In this document: one piece after another, positions 62,125 to 64,000 of the stretch
Numbering within the stretch: position 1 is the stretch's first letter
Layout of the letters: every line of letters begins with the position of its first letter
Source of the DNA: Mermis nigrescens
Taxonomy: Eukaryota > Nematoda > Enoplea > Mermithida > Mermithidae
Direction of reading: 5' to 3'
NCBI GenBank assembly: GCA_036768485.1
Contig: JAVLUZ010000190.1
Coordinates: 386,751-450,750 of the forward strand
DNA: 64,000 bases
Made by a program: the position numbers and the translations under genes
The notes under the pieces: generated by a model
Databases searched by the model: none
The model's input: the letters and a program-made list of their open reading frames with translations, nothing else
What the model was told of the DNA's origin: nothing

Positions 62125-64000
62125 ACCAGGTAGCGCGTACCTATAAAATACCTGGGTACCCCCAACACATGTCCCCCTCTCAGAGCGGTGCGGTTTTTTT
62201 AAAGAGAGATAAAAAATTCGCTGCCCATGTTTTTTTAATTTTTTTTCACTTAATACCAGCTGTGTAAAGAACGTGTAAAGTTTTTTGTAATGTTATAACA
62301 GCGAATTTTGGTGGTTTTTCACACGGCTTGTGAACAACTCAGTATTAACGCCTCAAACCATTCAATGGTTTTTAATTGTAGAGCAAGAAATGCTTCAGAT
62401 GATACTTTTAGTTTTTTGAATTTCGCATACTTCTCGAATGGGAGTGTAAAGAGTGTAGAAATCAGGGGTTGAAAAACACATTTTGGTCGAGTTTTCGACA
62501 TGTTTATGTCTTCCAACAACTCCGCTTATGGATCCCAAGAAATTTTTCTCTGACAGAATGCACTACGCTTTATGGGCTACTTTCTGCTTACCAGCAAACT
62601 TTTTTACGCTCAATACGGAATTAGATCTAGGGGTTTAAACTCTATACTCTAGTGGATGGTGTTTAAAAAAGATTTTAAGATTTCTCTGCAAACTTTTCTG
62701 CTTATAAGTCGGGATTAATTGAATGGAATAGTAATAAAGTACCTTCTAAGGGCAACACATCGCAGCAAACCATTTTTATAAAATGCAATACTGAATTATT
62801 TAAGGGGGCGTAAAGTTCGAAATCAGGGTGTAAAATAGGCGAAAAAACACGTTTTTCCCCTATTTTGATTGGTAAACATCTCAAATATTTAGCGGAAAAG
62901 AAGTTTTCCACATACAAACGTACTACAATTCAAAAGCTACAAACTAGCTCAAAACGAATTGCTTTACACTCAATGGGAGTTGGGTTCAGATTTTTAAAGT
63001 TTACAATGTGGCGGATAGTCGAAAATACGTTTTTGTCCGTTTTTTGTTCGCCACTTTCTCCGTTTACAAGTCAGGATAGGTAGAATGGAAAAAATAAATT
63101 ACTTTCTAAGGAGCACATGTCACAGCAAATCGCGTTTATTTACATCAATATTTTGTTTTTGGGAGGTGTAAAGTCAAAAATTGGATGTGTTAAACGTGTT
63201 TTTGTCATTTTTTCTGCTAACTTCTCCAGTTATGAGTCTAGGCACGATCTCAAGTCTAAAAATGTACCAGAAATCAAATGTTGATACGCTGGTTGGGTGC
63301 GTTCGTTTACAATCAAAGTGGTGTACAGTAATTTGCATCTAATATTTATGTCTTCAGGTGATTGTGGAGACTTAATTTTTCATAAATAATGATCGTAATA
63401 TCAGAGTAATATCATAATTACGAATCCGACTAAAATCCTCTCTACAAAGTTTACACCGCAAGTTAACTTTAGTTCTAGAGCTTCGCGGAAGCTCTTTTTC
63501 AAAATGTTCCACGTAACGTCAGAATTACGAATCTGACTGCCAGTTTTTCTACACCCAGTAGATGTATAAAGCTTGCACCATTCATTCATTATTAATGTGT
63601 AGTTTACACTTCAAATATATTTTACTTCTAGAGCTTTGCAAAACATGAATTTTTTTAAAATATGTTCCGTAAGGTCAGGATTACGAATCTGAATGTATGT
63701 TTTCTTTACACCCAGTACTTATGTAAGGTTCACACTTAAAATTAAATTTAGTTTCAGAGCGCCGCAGAAGCTTAATTATTTTCAAAATGTTTCATGTAAC
63801 GTCAGGATTACGAATCTGGAGCGTAAGTGTTCTCTACACCCAATATTTGCGTACAGTTTATGCTGAAAATCTTTTGTAGCAACTAGCGAGTGTTGCTACA
63901 CGCAACTAGTGTTAGCAGTTCGATTACTTTTTACCGCATCGAAAAAGGTACAGTATTCGCCAAGTTACGAACATTCGTATCCGGACTGGAAATCCTTAAT
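62125..64000 (+). mobile_element. Helitron-like element in plus orientation, runs off the window
   Basis: Starts near TCACCAGGTAGCGCGTACCT, a decayed version of the family's 5' palindrome, then reads as the reverse complement of 32100-34270 (GCGGTTTTTTT, TTTCTCCGTTTACAAGTCAGGATAGG). The end is beyond 64000. Confidence 0.55.

Overview
This window is intron-rich, AT-rich animal nuclear DNA. Two protein-coding genes can be built exon by exon, both on the + strand, and almost everything between and inside them is transposon-derived. No rRNA, operon, CRISPR or bacterial-type feature is visible. Donors are GT (GTATGC, GTAAGA, GTACGT, GTTAGT) and acceptors are mostly T-rich TTTTAG or TTTTCAG. Both genes are typical of animals. 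The repeat load and short exons in long introns suggest an invertebrate with a sizeable genome, but the phylum cannot be named from the sequence alone.

Gene 1 (2640-23710) is a TIF1-family (TRIM24/TRIM33/Bonus) transcriptional cofactor. It has B-box 1, B-box 2, a coiled coil, a Gln-rich disordered middle, a PHD finger and a bromodomain, ending in a stop at 23708-23710. The eleven exons join in compatible phase and give 1016 codons. The RING domain and true start must lie left of the window. A polyadenylation hexamer follows at 24021.

The intergenic space (23711-43226) is a stack of mobile elements. It holds a miniature LTR retrotransposon array (three 480-bp LTRs separated by two 89-bp internal pieces), Helitron-like elements with a terminal palindrome, and a Mutator-like transposase remnant split by about 6 kb of nested insertions. 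Those insertions include a 3.2-kb near-perfect palindrome and a 1.9-kb hAT-like element. A GGGGCCGG-terminated element sits in a 17-bp minisatellite.

Gene 2 (43227-60709) is CLUAP1 (IFT38, Qilin, DYF-3), an intraflagellar transport complex B protein. Eleven coding exons give 437 codons if one apparent one-base frameshift at an A7 run in exon 7 is ignored. A near-consensus RFX/DAF-19 X-box lies 91 bp upstream of the ATG, as expected for a cilium gene. Its introns carry a tRNA-derived SINE with a 12-bp target duplication, hAT, Helitron and other repeats. The last 3 kb is again repeat DNA, ending in a Helitron-like copy that runs off the window.

The most unusual signals are: (1) a GC-rich 13-mer containing the mini-hairpin core GCGAAGC, in several different repeat families on both strands; (2) a Helitron-like family whose A^T insertion point is shown by an empty paralogous site within the window; (3) the exactly periodic LTR array; and (4) loss of one zinc-ligand Cys in the TIF1 PHD finger. 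The two genes have no evident functional link.
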